Assembly: GCF_022869825.1 (NCBI RefSeq)
Contig: NZ_CP094971.1
Location: 121,001-185,000, forward strand
Direction of reading: 5' to 3'
Length of the DNA: 64,000 nt
Source of the DNA: Clostridium sp. BJN0001
Lineage (GTDB): Bacteria > Bacillota > Clostridia > Clostridiales > Clostridiaceae
Shown: in pieces, positions 36,701 through 45,187 of the stretch
Layout: every line of letters starts with the position of its first letter
Numbering within the stretch: the first letter of the stretch is position 1
The notes under the pieces: model-generated
Seen by the model: only the letters and a program-made list of their open reading frames with translations
The model's database searches: none
What the model was told of the DNA's origin: nothing
Made by a program: the position numbers and the translations under genes

Positions 36701-37212
36701 ATGATCTTTACTGTAGAATGCTTGAAGATACAGTTAAGCTTATAAAAGGTGAGATAAAGAAAGAACCTGTTGAAACCACAATAGATTTAAAAATTGATGC
36801 GTTTATTTCTGAGAATTACATAAAGGATGAAATTCAGAAGATTGAAGTCTATAAAAGAATTGCTGCAATTGAGAATCAAGAAGACTATGATGATATTAAA
36901 GATGAACTTAATGATAGATATTCTTCTATACCTGATTCAGTCTTAAATCTTATGAATATAGCTTATATAAAGAGTCTTGCCAAGAATGTATGCATTGAAG
37001 AAATAAAAGAAAATAAGGATGAAATAAGATTCATATTCCAAGATGATACATGTGATTATATAAAGATATATAAGTATCTTATTAATAATTATAGAAAGAA
37101 AGTAATATTAGAATTTGGAGAAAAGCCTTGTTTTATTATAAAAATGTCCGAAATAAAAAAAGAAGAAGAATTAGAATTTTTAAAAAAATTATTGCATGAC
37201 ATAGTATTGTAA
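33712..37212 (+). CDS. mfd: Transcription-repair coupling factor
   Basis: Removes RNA polymerase stalled at DNA lesions and recruits UvrA. In order: a UvrB-like N-terminal module (about residues 1-330), a basic linker, an RNA-polymerase-interacting CarD-like domain (LKPGDYVVHSSHGIGVYKGI, near 505), a RecG-like translocase with Walker A CGDVGYGKTEVALRA near 650, VDEEQRFG near 750, and RGRVGRS, then a C-terminal TRCF domain. I chose ATG 33712 (MRLEGLLKPL); the in-frame ATG 33700 overlaps the AAGGA ribosome site. At 1166 residues it is full length. Confidence 0.97.
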   Translation: MRLEGLLKPLKENEKFNRIVENMGLEKGPISIYDVSDSGKNYLIDAIFEKSGKSLVIITESDIEAKNIYEDLNLYTTNVYYFPAKETVFYNIDAVSGDLRWARLKVIKEILNSKKKIVVTSIDAFTTRYVEHKLFSKYSIKVKEGQEIDTKDFIENLVSSGYERTEAVDGKGQFSIRGGIIDIYPTCSLYPYRIEFFGDQVDSIRTFNTVSQRSIEKVKSADIFPAKEIIISDEDKKSGCQKLLDEFNELKKTCKDKERLDKLETIINKNIESLNETGSFENIDSYLTYFCDKTENLFDYLKNYKFILCNVKRCIGKIDSVYLEFNQNFESFMKRGDIFKGQGNLLVDKEEVLELMKEKTVISIESLLVKDDFLKPIFQESMKSITLNSCQGNVELLISSIKEKKDQGYKTVILSGTRPRGERLVNNLMEHEIQSSYKDDIQDINFGEVVITFGNQEKGFEFPEEKVCVISDIEIFGEAKRNTKKRRKKKKGIGKIGSFSELKPGDYVVHSSHGIGVYKGIKQIESAGHKRDYLDIVYAKGDKLYVPVEQLDLIQKYIGSEGKSPKVNKLGGAEWQKAKAKARKSINEIAQDLVKLYATRVTVKGHKFEKDTPWQKQFEDEFPYEETPDQITSLEEIKKDMESNKPMERLLCGDVGYGKTEVALRAAFKAVMDNKQVAFLVPTTILAEQHYKNIKSRFSDFPVKIDMISRFRTAKQQKETLKRLKEGNVDILIGTHRLVSKDIEFKDLGLLIVDEEQRFGVKQKEKIKNVKKNVDVLTLSATPIPRTLNMSLSGVRDISVIETPPEERYPIQTYVVEQNDQLIRDAILREIGRGGQIYFVYNRVENIEKMAAYVQKLVPEGKVGIAHGQMAERELESQMIQFMNNEYNILVCTTIIETGMDIKNVNTIIIYESDKMGLSQLYQLRGRVGRSNKIAYAYLLYTKDKVLSEVAEKRLKALKDFTELGSGFKIAMKDLEIRGAGNIMGSSQHGHMAAIGYDLYCRMLEDTVKLIKGEIKKEPVETTIDLKIDAFISENYIKDEIQKIEVYKRIAAIENQEDYDDIKDELNDRYSSIPDSVLNLMNIAYIKSLAKNVCIEEIKENKDEIRFIFQDDTCDYIKIYKYLINNYRKKVILEFGEKPCFIIKMSEIKKEEELEFLKKLLHDIVL

Positions 37213-37250
37213 CAAATCAAATGTAAAATAGGAAATGTAATATAATAAAT

Positions 37251-37279
37251 TTGAATTATAAATACAAAATTGTTATACT
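37251..37279 (+). promoter_or_regulatory. prsA promoter
   Basis: TTGAAT (37251-37256), 17 bp, TATACT (37274-37279), followed by an AT-rich leader to the GAGGG site of prsA. Confidence 0.65.
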
Positions 37280-37319
37280 AAATTATATATTTACAGAATA
37301 AAAAATAAGTGAGGGAATA

Positions 37320-38354
37320 ATGTTGAAAAAATTAAAAAAATTTATTGTAGCCATAGCAGTATTTGCTTTATCATCATCATTTGTAGGATGTAAAATGGTT
37401 CAAAAAACACCCGAAGCAATAAGTAAGACTGTTGTAGCTAAAATCGGAACAGACACAATAACTAAAGGTGACATAGATGATTATCTTACAAAGTCAGGAA
37501 TTGTTGATTCTCTAAAACAACAATATGGAGAAGATTATGAAAGTAACAGTGAAGCTAAAGAACAGCTTACAAAACAGAAACAGCAGGCTCTTGAAACTTT
37601 AGTAGCAGAAAAGATAACATTAAAAAAGAGTGATGAATTAGGTCTTACACCATCAGATGACGAAATAAATCAGCAGATTGATGATTCTTTAGAAAAATTA
37701 AAATCAGCATATGGTGATAATTATGAATCAGCACTTGAAAATGCAGGAATTACAGAAGACGAATATAAAGAGCAGCAAAGAAAGAATGTAATAATGACTG
37801 CAGTTATTCAAGACATGGTAAAAGATGTTGAAGTAACTGATGACGATGTACAGTCTTATTATGATGAAAATAAAGATACTCAGTTCTCTACAGGAGCTGG
37901 TGCAACAGTAGCACATATATTAATAGCTGAAAAAGATGGTGATGGAAATATAGATTATGATGCATCATTAACTAAAGCTAATGAAGTTAAATCAAAACTT
38001 AATGCAGGTTCATCTTTTGCTGATATGGCAAAAAAATATGGAACTGATGGAACAAAAGATAATGGTGGAGATTTAGGATTTATTGCTTACAATTCTCAAA
38101 ATTATGATGCAGATTTTATTGCAGGATTTAAAGATTTAAAAGACGGACAGATTTCAGATCCTGTGAAGACACAGTTTGGATATCATATAATTAAAGTAAG
38201 CGGATTAAAAGATGCTCAGGTTACTAAACTTGAAGATGTTAAAGACCAGATTAAATCTCAATTAGAGCAGCAGAAACAACAACAGGCTTATACAGATAAG
38301 ATGCAGGAATGGAAAGACGAAATCGGAGTAACAACATACGAAGATAAACTTTAA
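37320..38354 (+). CDS. prsA: PrsA/SurA-type foldase lipoprotein (peptidyl-prolyl isomerase)
   Basis: An extracytoplasmic chaperone that helps exported proteins fold. It has a lipoprotein signal (basic LKKLKK, hydrophobic core, SFVGC with lipidated Cys24), a SurA-like N-domain of helices (about residues 35-185, with many Gln/Lys) and one parvulin domain (VAHILIAEKDG near 196 to FGYHIIKVSG near 285). A Gln-rich helix (QLEQQKQQQAY) follows and the end is EWKDEIG. The 344 residues are complete. It lies after mfd, as in several clostridia, with its own promoter and terminator. Confidence 0.93.
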   Translation: MLKKLKKFIVAIAVFALSSSFVGCKMVQKTPEAISKTVVAKIGTDTITKGDIDDYLTKSGIVDSLKQQYGEDYESNSEAKEQLTKQKQQALETLVAEKITLKKSDELGLTPSDDEINQQIDDSLEKLKSAYGDNYESALENAGITEDEYKEQQRKNVIMTAVIQDMVKDVEVTDDDVQSYYDENKDTQFSTGAGATVAHILIAEKDGDGNIDYDASLTKANEVKSKLNAGSSFADMAKKYGTDGTKDNGGDLGFIAYNSQNYDADFIAGFKDLKDGQISDPVKTQFGYHIIKVSGLKDAQVTKLEDVKDQIKSQLEQQKQQQAYTDKMQEWKDEIGVTTYEDKL

Positions 38355-38404
38355 TTAGTTTTAACGATATATAATTTAAAAAATCTATAAGATATATAAA
38401 AGAA

Positions 38405-38453
38405 CCTATAAAATAGACAGTACGAAAAGACTATTTTATAGGCTCTTTTTTTA
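38405..38453 (+). terminator. prsA terminator
   Basis: CCTATAAAATAG (38405-38416) pairs exactly with CTATTTTATAGG (38431-38442), then CTCTTTTTTT. Confidence 0.93.
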
Positions 38454-38650
38454 TTCTTAATTTTCTATTTATGTCTAATTATATACATAATAGTGCATAC
38501 TATAACATATCTTATACGACTTTTTACAAATAATATTATTGATTATAAAAAAAATTCTATAAAATTTCGTTATATGTGCATAAAATTTCTAAAATTTCAA
38601 ATAATATTAATGCAAACATAATTAATGTGATTTAAGGAGGTTTATAATCA

Positions 38651-39196
38651 ATGAAGGCAACAGGTATAGTCAGAAGAATTGATGACTTAGGGAGAGTAGT
38701 TATTCCAAAAGAAATAAGAAGAACGTTAAGAATAAGAGAGGGAGATCCTCTAGAAATATTTACAGATAGAGATGGAGGAATAATTTTAAAGAAATATTCT
38801 CCTATAGAAGAGCTAACTGATTTTTCTAAAGAATATTGTGACAGCCTTCAGCAGGTTATTGGTCATATAGTTTTAATATGTGATAAAGATGCTTTTGTAT
38901 CAGTAAGCGGTGCAGCTAAGAAAGAATATATAGATAGAAAAGTAAGCAATGAACTTGTTGATGTAATGGATTCCAGAAAGACAGTATTATTTGATAAAGA
39001 TTCAGTTATACCTTTACATAGCGATGATGAAAAAGATGAATATTCAAGTATGGTAGTTTCACCAATTGTAACATCTGGAGATCAAATTGGAGCTGTTATC
39101 ATACTTTCAAAAGAAAATGATACAGAATTCGGCGATGCTGAAACAAAACTTGCAGAGGCAGCTGCTGTATTTTTAGGAAAACAGATGGAACAGTGA
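38651..39196 (+). CDS. spoVT: Stage V sporulation protein T
   Basis: A forespore transcription regulator that tunes sigma-G genes and germination. The N-terminal AbrB-type swapped-hairpin DNA-binding domain (TGIVRRIDDLGRVVIPKEIR, residues 3-50) is almost invariant in the family; a GAF-like domain covers about residues 55-181. The length of 181 matches Bacillus SpoVT. AAGGAGG precedes the ATG. The roughly 200-base gap before it (38454-38650) is AT-rich; I could not place a convincing sigma-G promoter in it. Confidence 0.97.
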   Translation: MKATGIVRRIDDLGRVVIPKEIRRTLRIREGDPLEIFTDRDGGIILKKYSPIEELTDFSKEYCDSLQQVIGHIVLICDKDAFVSVSGAAKKEYIDRKVSNELVDVMDSRKTVLFDKDSVIPLHSDDEKDEYSSMVVSPIVTSGDQIGAVIILSKENDTEFGDAETKLAEAAAVFLGKQMEQ

Positions 39197-39209
39197 ATTT
39201 AGTAATAAT

Positions 39210-39258
39210 ACCTCTAGATTTATAATACATATTATTAGTAAAGTATAAATCTGGAGGT
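39210..39258 (+). promoter_or_regulatory. 15-bp stem covering the spoVB ribosome binding site
   Basis: ACCTCTAGATTTATA (39210-39224) pairs with TATAAATCTGGAGGT (39244-39258), 14 Watson-Crick pairs and one GU, with a 19-base loop. The 3' arm contains GGAGGT, the ribosome site of the next gene (ATG 39264). The stem would hide it from ribosomes. Only GTTTTA follows, so it is a poor terminator, though partial termination is possible. Confidence 0.8.
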
Positions 39259-39263
39259 GTTTT

Positions 39264-40799
39264 ATGAAAAAGCAGTCTTTAATAAAGGCAAGTGTAGTTC
39301 TAGCAGTATCGGGAATAGTATCAAGATTTTTAGGACTATTTTTCAGATGGCCTTTAATTATGCTTATAGGAGATGAAGGAATAGGATATTATCAGATGTC
39401 TTATCCACTATATATGTTTTTTATAGCTATGGCATCAGGAGTGCCAATAGCAATTTCTAAAATGATATCAGAAAAAAATGCAATTTATGACGTGGAAGGA
39501 TGCTTTCAAGTTTTAAAAGAGGCTGCAATATTTATGAGTATCATAGGTATTGGAACTACATTTATTCTTTTAATGGGATCAAAGCAGATAATTTCGTTTC
39601 TTAAATGGGATTCTAAAGCATATTATGCTCTTATAGGTATTTCGTTCGCACCTATGGTGATATCATTTATGACAATATTCAGAGGCTTTTTTCAAGGCTT
39701 TCAGAATATGACACCTTCTGCTATATCGCAGATAGTAGAACAAATCGGACGTGTAATTTTTGGAGTTGGTCTTGCAGTATTTTTGCTTCCTAAAGGAATT
39801 GAATACTCAGCAGGCGGAGCTGCTTTTGGAGCAACAGCTGGAGCTGTTTTTGCATTTGAATATTTATATACTAAATATAGAAAAATAAAGAAATGGTATG
39901 GTATAAAGAAGGTAAAAGCAGATTCTAAGATACTGGACAAGCTTTTAAGAATAGCAATCCCGATCTCTCTTGGAGCTACTGTTGGTACAGTAATGAATCT
40001 GATTGATTCAATTTTAGTTCCTCAAAATCTTTTAAAGGCTGGATTTACAAGTACGCAGTCAACAGTATTATATGCACAGTTAACAGGAAAAGCTTCTGTA
40101 ATTATAAATATACCACTTACTTTATCTATGGCATTATGTACATCACTTATACCTGTTATCGCAGAGTGCTTTATATTAAAAAAGAGATCAGAACTTAAGG
40201 ACAAGGTATATATGTCTATGAAACTTTCAGCAGTAATTGCAATTCCGTGTACTTTTGGATTATATTTTTTTGCAGGACCTATAATGAAATTTATTTTTCC
40301 ACAAAGATATGGTGGAATAGAAATATTAAAGTATATGTCAGTAACTATTCCGTTTATTATAATAACACAGATAACAACATCTATCCTTCAAGGAGTAGAT
40401 CATTATATAAGACCAGTAATAAATCTATTAATTGGATGCATAGTTAAAATAATTCTAACATTGACACTTGTTAAGCTTACTAATATAAACATTTATGGAG
40501 CTGTTATTGCAAGTTTTAGTGCATATGCTATTTCAACTATTTTAAATATTATCTCCATGAAACAGGTTCTAAAAATTAAACTTAATCTTTATTCAATTTT
40601 GATAAAACCATTTTATGCATCAGTAATCATGACACTTGTATCATTAATAGGGTATAATATTATATATAGGAAAACAATGAGTAATATGATATCATGTCCT
40701 TGTGCAATATGCATTGCAATAGTAATGTATTTCATATTGATGGTGGTATTTAAGGTCTTTGATATAAAAGATATAAAAAGAAGAATTGGAAAGTTATAA
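39264..40799 (+). CDS. spoVB: SpoVB/MurJ-like polysaccharide flippase
   Basis: A member of the MOP exporter superfamily (MVF/PST branch). It is a very hydrophobic protein with about 14 membrane segments over 511 residues. The N-terminus KASVVLAVSGIVSRFLGLFFRWPL is typical of the SpoVB/YabM group, and the conserved QMSYPLYMFFIAMASG follows. Bacillus SpoVB acts in spore cortex synthesis; YabM-type relatives may flip lipid II. The position after spoVT and before mazG matches yabM in Bacillus. Its ribosome site is hidden in a strong leader stem. Confidence 0.9.
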   Translation: MKKQSLIKASVVLAVSGIVSRFLGLFFRWPLIMLIGDEGIGYYQMSYPLYMFFIAMASGVPIAISKMISEKNAIYDVEGCFQVLKEAAIFMSIIGIGTTFILLMGSKQIISFLKWDSKAYYALIGISFAPMVISFMTIFRGFFQGFQNMTPSAISQIVEQIGRVIFGVGLAVFLLPKGIEYSAGGAAFGATAGAVFAFEYLYTKYRKIKKWYGIKKVKADSKILDKLLRIAIPISLGATVGTVMNLIDSILVPQNLLKAGFTSTQSTVLYAQLTGKASVIINIPLTLSMALCTSLIPVIAECFILKKRSELKDKVYMSMKLSAVIAIPCTFGLYFFAGPIMKFIFPQRYGGIEILKYMSVTIPFIIITQITTSILQGVDHYIRPVINLLIGCIVKIILTLTLVKLTNINIYGAVIASFSAYAISTILNIISMKQVLKIKLNLYSILIKPFYASVIMTLVSLIGYNIIYRKTMSNMISCPCAICIAIVMYFILMVVFKVFDIKDIKRRIGKL

Positions 40800-40812
40800 A
40801 GGAGAGAAATAA

Positions 40813-42261
40813 ATGATTGAAATAGTAGGTTTAGGACCTGGATCGTATGAATCATTAACAGTAGGCACACTTAATGAATTAAAAAAAGGAAAGAATATTT
40901 TTTTAAGAACAGAAAAGCATCCTACAGTAGAATATTTAAAAAAAGAAAATATTAAATTTACTACATATGATTCAATATATAATACAAAAGACAGCTTTGA
41001 TGATGTCTATAGCAGCATAGCAAAAGATGTTATAGAAAAACATCAAATATATGGAGATGTAATTTATGCTGTACCAGGACATCCTCTTGTAGCAGAAAGA
41101 TCAGTATCAATTTTAATGGACTTATGTAAAAAAAATAATATAGAGTACAAGATACTTCCAGCAGTAAGTTTTATAGATGCTGTAATGGAAAGTCTTAAGA
41201 TAGATCCAATAGAAGGACTTAAGATAATAGATGCATTTGATATAAGAAATCAGATACTTGATAAAAGAATAGGAACTATAGTCACACAAGTCTATAGTAC
41301 ATTAATAGCATCAGAAGTAAAGCTTGCGCTTCTTGATCAGTATGATGATGAAACTGAGATCTATTTTGTAAGGGCAGCAGGAATAAAAAATGAAGAAAGT
41401 ATAAGAAAAATTAAACTTTATGAACTTGATATGCAGCATGATATAGATTATCTTACTTCAATATATATTCCAAAAGATGTTAATAATAAGAAGGATTTTA
41501 ATGATCTTTTAGAACTTGTTGAAATTCTTCGTGGAGAAAATGGATGCCCTTGGGATAAAAAGCAGACACATGATTCAATAAAAAAAGCTGTAATTGAAGA
41601 AAGTTATGAAGTTAAAGATGCTATTGATAATAAAGACTATGATGCACTTATAGAAGAACTTGGAGATGTTCTTTTTCAAGTAGTATTCCATTCATCTATA
41701 GGAAAAGAAGATGGATATTTCAATATATCTGATGTAATAAAAGGTATATATGAAAAAATGGTATTAAGACATCCTCATGTATTTGCAAATGAAAAAGATG
41801 TAGATTCAGTTAATAAAGTATTAGTAAAATGGGATGAAATAAAAAAGGATGAAAAAGGGTTTAATACACTTAAAGATGAATTAAATGGGGTAGCTAAGGC
41901 ACTTCCTGCACTTTTAAGAGCATATAAAGTACAAAAAAAGATAAAAAGAGATGGACTTTATCTTGAAAATATAGACAAAATATTAGAAAAAGTAAAAGAA
42001 AATTTAAACGAAATATTTGATGAATATAAAATGAATAATATGGATATAATAGAAGATAAAATAGGAAGCTTGTTATTTTTATGTGTTAATCTTTCAGGAT
42101 TTTTGAATATAGACGCAGAGGAAGTTTTGAATGCTGAAATAGATAGATTCATAGAAAGAGTAGGAGCTGCTGAAGATGAGTGCTCAAAAAAATGTATTAA
42201 CATGAAAGATATGTCTTCAGAAGAAATAGATAAAATATGGTTATATTCAAAGAAACAGTAA
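40813..42261 (+). CDS. mazG: Fused tetrapyrrole-methylase-like and MazG nucleotide pyrophosphohydrolase
   Basis: The YabN-type two-domain protein. Residues 1 to about 215 resemble SAM-dependent tetrapyrrole methylases (IEIVGLGPGSYESLT, YAVPGHPLVAERS); the substrate in this family is unknown. Residues about 225-480 form the MazG part, which hydrolyses nucleoside triphosphates to monophosphates as housecleaning. The EExxE-type motif is in EESYEVKDAI and EELGDVLFQVVFH, and LRGENGCPWDKKQTH marks the start. The fusion is normal in Firmicutes. It starts 13 bases after spoVB with its own GGAGAG. Confidence 0.94.
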   Translation: MIEIVGLGPGSYESLTVGTLNELKKGKNIFLRTEKHPTVEYLKKENIKFTTYDSIYNTKDSFDDVYSSIAKDVIEKHQIYGDVIYAVPGHPLVAERSVSILMDLCKKNNIEYKILPAVSFIDAVMESLKIDPIEGLKIIDAFDIRNQILDKRIGTIVTQVYSTLIASEVKLALLDQYDDETEIYFVRAAGIKNEESIRKIKLYELDMQHDIDYLTSIYIPKDVNNKKDFNDLLELVEILRGENGCPWDKKQTHDSIKKAVIEESYEVKDAIDNKDYDALIEELGDVLFQVVFHSSIGKEDGYFNISDVIKGIYEKMVLRHPHVFANEKDVDSVNKVLVKWDEIKKDEKGFNTLKDELNGVAKALPALLRAYKVQKKIKRDGLYLENIDKILEKVKENLNEIFDEYKMNNMDIIEDKIGSLLFLCVNLSGFLNIDAEEVLNAEIDRFIERVGAAEDECSKKCINMKDMSSEEIDKIWLYSKKQ

Positions 42262-42472
42262 AAAAAATACATAAAATGAAATCCTTTTTTTAATTTATAC
42301 AGAATTATCAATATATAATTTACATATTTAGTATATATGCTGATAAAAATAGATAAAAATGCATATTTACTATAGACGGTTAAACAAAGAGGAGATATAA
42401 TATATGTGTATAATTTGAATAATGAAAACAGTTAACTAATTAAAATAACTGGATTTTAAGGAGGATGTTATT

Positions 42473-42748
42473 GTGAATAAATCAGAGTTAATAGCTAGCA
42501 TGGCTGAGAAAAGTAGTTTAACTAAAAAGAATGCGGAACTTGCTTTAAAAGCATTTATAGAAAGTATTGAAGAAGCTTTAGAAGAAGGCGAAAAAGTTCA
42601 ATTAGTTGGATTCGGAACTTTCGAAAAGAGAGAAAGAGCTGCAAGAGAAGGAAGAAATCCTAGAACTAAAGAAGTTATAAATATTCCAGCAACTACAGTT
42701 CCAGTATTTAAAGCAGGAAAAGAATTTAAAGAAAAGATTAATAAGTAA
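42473..42748 (+). CDS. hup: HU-type DNA-binding protein
   Basis: A nucleoid protein that bends DNA non-specifically as a dimer. It has 91 residues with the N-terminal MNKSELIASMAEKS helices and the intercalating beta-arm (GFGTFEKRERAAREGRNPRT, then INIPATTVPVF) carrying the conserved Asn-Pro. The start is GTG after AAGGAGG. About 200 bases before it hold no gene and probably its promoter. Its own terminator separates it from rqcP, fitting high independent expression. Confidence 0.97.
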   Translation: MNKSELIASMAEKSSLTKKNAELALKAFIESIEEALEEGEKVQLVGFGTFEKRERAAREGRNPRTKEVINIPATTVPVFKAGKEFKEKINK

Positions 42749-42771
42749 AAAAAGCATAATGGGAATGAGGG

Positions 42772-42817
42772 CTGTTAAAAAGCAGATAACAAAATGCTTT
42801 TTAACAGTCTTTGTTTT
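42772..42817 (+). terminator. hup terminator
   Basis: CTGTTAAAAAGCA (42772-42784) pairs exactly with TGCTTTTTAACAG (42795-42807), then TCTTTGTTTT. Confidence 0.9.
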
Positions 42818-42836
42818 AGGGGCTTGGAGGCATAAT

Positions 42837-43100
42837 ATGAGACTAGATAAATATCTAAAGGTATCAAGAATAATAAAAAGAAGAACAGTTGCTAAAGAAG
42901 CATGTGAAAATGGCAGAGTTTCAATTAATGATAAACAGGCAAAACCTTCGACAGAAATAAACGAAGGGGATATTATAAAAATAACATTTGCAAATAGAGT
43001 ACTTAAAGCAAAGGTTATAAATATAGCTGAACATGTAAGAAAAGACGATGCAAAAGAAATGTATGTTCTTTTTGATGACGATGAAGATTTAGAAAATTAG
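42837..43100 (+). CDS. rqcP: S4-domain ribosome quality control protein RqcP
   Basis: The Hsp15-like YabO protein, which assists RqcH in adding C-terminal alanine tails on stalled 50S subunits. It has 87 residues with an S4 RNA-binding fold (MRLDKYLKVSRIIKRRTVAKEACENGRVSIND). The ATG at 42837 has TTGGAGG six bases upstream. The frame is open for 26 more codons, but these run through the hup terminator hairpin and are not coding. It begins the rqcP-yabP-yabQ-divIC-yabR series, in Bacillus order. Confidence 0.94.
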   Translation: MRLDKYLKVSRIIKRRTVAKEACENGRVSINDKQAKPSTEINEGDIIKITFANRVLKAKVINIAEHVRKDDAKEMYVLFDDDEDLEN

Positions 43101-43162
43101 AATAAAATATAATATAATTTCATAGGAATATATAAGAAAAAAATAAGTGGAGGCACTTTCCT

Positions 43163-43453
43163 ATGGAAAAAAAATCAGAAAATAAAATAGAAAATAAAAA
43201 ATCGAATCTGACACTTGAAAATAGAAAAAGGATAATTTTAAGTGGAGTTATTGAAGTGATAAGCTTTGATGAAGAAACTATAGAGTTTGTCACAAGTGTT
43301 GGCAACTTAACGATTAGTGGAAATGAATTGAAAATGAATAAACTTGATGTTCAAAATGGAGATGTAATTATAACAGGTAATGTAGATTCGATAATATATG
43401 GAAAAGAGAATAAGAAAAATAAAGAAAGTATAATAAAGAGATTATTTAGGTAA
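43163..43453 (+). CDS. yabP: Sporulation protein YabP
   Basis: A small protein needed for spore formation under sigma-E in Bacillus; its precise biochemical role is unclear. It has 96 residues with the YabP/YqfC-like core: LENRKRIILSGVIEVISFDEE, the central VGNLTISGNELKMNKLDVQNGDVIITGNVDSIIYG, and a basic tail. The N-terminal 20 residues are charged and variable. It lies 7 bases before yabQ and surely forms one transcript with it. Confidence 0.95.
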   Translation: MEKKSENKIENKKSNLTLENRKRIILSGVIEVISFDEETIEFVTSVGNLTISGNELKMNKLDVQNGDVIITGNVDSIIYGKENKKNKESIIKRLFR

Positions 43454-43459
43454 GTAAAT

Positions 43460-43852
43460 ATGCCATTAAGATTAATAATCCAGTTTAATATAATTTTTTT
43501 TAGTATTGCTGCAGGATTTATTGCAGGACTTTTATTTGACTTATATAGAATTATAAGAGGATGCTGTAAATTTAAAGCAATAATCATAATTGAAGACATT
43601 CTTTTCTTTATATTATTATCTCTTATTTTATTTACATTTTTACTTTATATGGATGGAGTAGTGCTTAATATATATGTGTACTTATCTATAATAATATCAG
43701 CTTTATTTTATTTGAAATTTATAAGTAAATATGTTTTTAAATTTTATAAATTAATATTAAGTATTATTCTAAAAATAATAAGAATAGTTATAAAAAACAT
43801 AATTTATATAATAAAAACAGTATTTTACAGGATTATGGATAAAAATAATTAA
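43460..43852 (+). CDS. yabQ: Spore cortex biosynthesis protein YabQ
   Basis: A polytopic membrane protein required for cortex formation, known in Bacillus to localise to the forespore outer membrane. Its 130 residues have about four hydrophobic segments. The signature is the Gly-rich FSIAAGFIAGLLFDLYRIIRG near residues 14-34. The C-terminal half is basic and Ile-rich. It is shorter than Bacillus YabQ, as usual in clostridia. Its assignment also rests on the conserved position between yabP and divIC. Confidence 0.93.
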   Translation: MPLRLIIQFNIIFFSIAAGFIAGLLFDLYRIIRGCCKFKAIIIIEDILFFILLSLILFTFLLYMDGVVLNIYVYLSIIISALFYLKFISKYVFKFYKLILSIILKIIRIVIKNIIYIIKTVFYRIMDKNN

Positions 43853-43922
43853 TAAAATTACTTGAATATTGTAGATTTAGTGTATAAAATATATTTATGA
43901 TAATTTAAATAGAGGGCTTTAG

Positions 43923-44213
43923 ATGAAGAAAAAGTTAACATTAAAAAAGTTAATAATATTAGTTTTAATAGTAGTATTTGCTATAGCATACATAAGACAG
44001 TATATAGTAATGAAAAATATTGAAAGCGAAATAGTAGATAAAGAACATCAGATTTCAGAGTTAAATCAAAAAAATGAGAGGCTTCAAGATGAGGTTAATG
44101 AAATAGATAAAGATTCAACTGAATATCTTGAAAAATTAGCTAGAGAGAGACTTGGAATGATTAAGCCTGGGGAAAAAGTAATTAGTTCAGATGCAGATAA
44201 TGCTGATAAGTAG
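43923..44213 (+). CDS. divIC: Septum formation initiator DivIC/FtsB-like
   Basis: A bitopic membrane protein of the division machinery that complexes with FtsL and DivIB. The 96 residues comprise a short basic cytoplasmic tail, one membrane helix (about residues 11-28), an extracytoplasmic coiled coil rich in heptad Leu/Ile/Asn (IESEIVDKEHQISELNQKNE) and the typical ending YLEKLARERLGMIKPGEKV. It lies 70 bases after yabQ in the usual order. Confidence 0.95.
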   Translation: MKKKLTLKKLIILVLIVVFAIAYIRQYIVMKNIESEIVDKEHQISELNQKNERLQDEVNEIDKDSTEYLEKLARERLGMIKPGEKVISSDADNADK

Positions 44214-44301
44214 AATCTGTTTTAAGTAAGATTAAATATTAGAATAGTTAACTATTCTTTAATAAATATTTATTTAAAATTTAAGGAGGAAGTTTTTTAG
44301 T

Positions 44302-44703
44302 ATGGCCTTAGAGGTAGGAAACATAGTAGAAGGTACAGTTGTTAACATTACAAATTTTGGAGCATTTGTTGAGATTGAAGGGAAAACAGGTTTGGTTCAT
44401 ATTTCAGAAGTTGCTGATTCTTATGTAAAAGACATAAGAGAATATTTAAAGGAACAGGATAAGGTTAAAGTTAAAGTAATATCCATAGATGATAATGGAA
44501 AGATAAGTCTTTCTATTAAGCAGGCTAATGTCAGAAAGAGATCAGTAAAACCTATAGAAATAGATTGGAATAATGACAAGAAACAGTCTGCAGGAAATTT
44601 TGAAGATATTATGTCAAAATTCTTAAAAGATAGCGAAGATAGAATGGTTGATGTTAAGAAACATCAAGAGTTCAAAAGCAAAGGAAGCAAGAAAAACTAT
44701 TAG
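44302..44703 (+). CDS. yabR: S1 RNA-binding domain protein YabR
   Basis: A polynucleotide-binding protein of the general-stress GSP13/YabR group, possibly ribosome-associated. The S1 domain (residues 3 to about 75) is clear: GNIVEGTVVNITNFGAFVEI, GKTGLVHISEVADSYVKDI and KVKVISIDDNGKISLSIKQ. A basic, unstructured tail of about 55 residues follows. AAGGAGG precedes the ATG. It closes the cluster and ends at a strong terminator. Confidence 0.94.
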   Translation: MALEVGNIVEGTVVNITNFGAFVEIEGKTGLVHISEVADSYVKDIREYLKEQDKVKVKVISIDDNGKISLSIKQANVRKRSVKPIEIDWNNDKKQSAGNFEDIMSKFLKDSEDRMVDVKKHQEFKSKGSKKNY

Positions 44704-44712
44704 ATAAAATGG

Positions 44713-44745
44713 AAGGACATTAGATAAAAATGTCCTTTTTTTTAT
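44713..44745 (+). terminator. yabR terminator
   Basis: AAGGACAT (44713-44720) pairs with ATGTCCTT (44730-44737), then TTTTTTATC. Confidence 0.92.
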
Positions 44746-44783
44746 CTTTAATTTAAAAAAAATAGAAAAGTGTAAAATAAATA

Positions 44784-44812
44784 TTGACATATATATAATT
44801 GTGAGATATAAT
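44784..44812 (+). promoter_or_regulatory. Consensus promoter of the tRNA cluster
   Basis: TTGACA (44784-44789), exactly 17 bp, TATAAT (44807-44812): a perfect sigma-A consensus 40 bases before the first tRNA. Confidence 0.9.
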
Positions 44813-44852
44813 TAATTTTGTCGTTGACAGAAGAAACTGTTAACATTGATGT

Positions 44853-44941
44853 GCCGAAGTGGCGGAACTGGCAGACGCACAGGACTTAAAATCCTGCGGT
44901 AGTAACATACCGTACCGGTTCGATTCCGGTCTTCGGCACCA
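44853..44941 (+). tRNA. tRNA-Leu(TAA), copy 1
   Basis: 89 bases with encoded CCA. Acceptor GCCGAAG pairs with CTTCGGC; the anticodon loop CTTAAAA gives TAA; a long variable arm marks a class II tRNA. Copies 2 and 3 appear identical. Confidence 0.97.
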
Positions 44942-44966
44942 AATTTAATTTAATGATAATTAATAT

Positions 44967-45042
<76 letters not shown>

Positions 45043-45097
45043 TAAAATATCATACCAATTTTGATATTTGAGATCAGTATTATTAAGTTATTAATAT

Positions 45098-45173
<76 letters not shown>

Positions 45174-45187
45174 TAAAAAGAATACAT

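Noticed and set aside
42759..42836. N-terminal extension of rqcP by 26 codons
   Set aside because: It reads through the hup terminator hairpin; the S4 domain and ribosome site fit ATG 42837.
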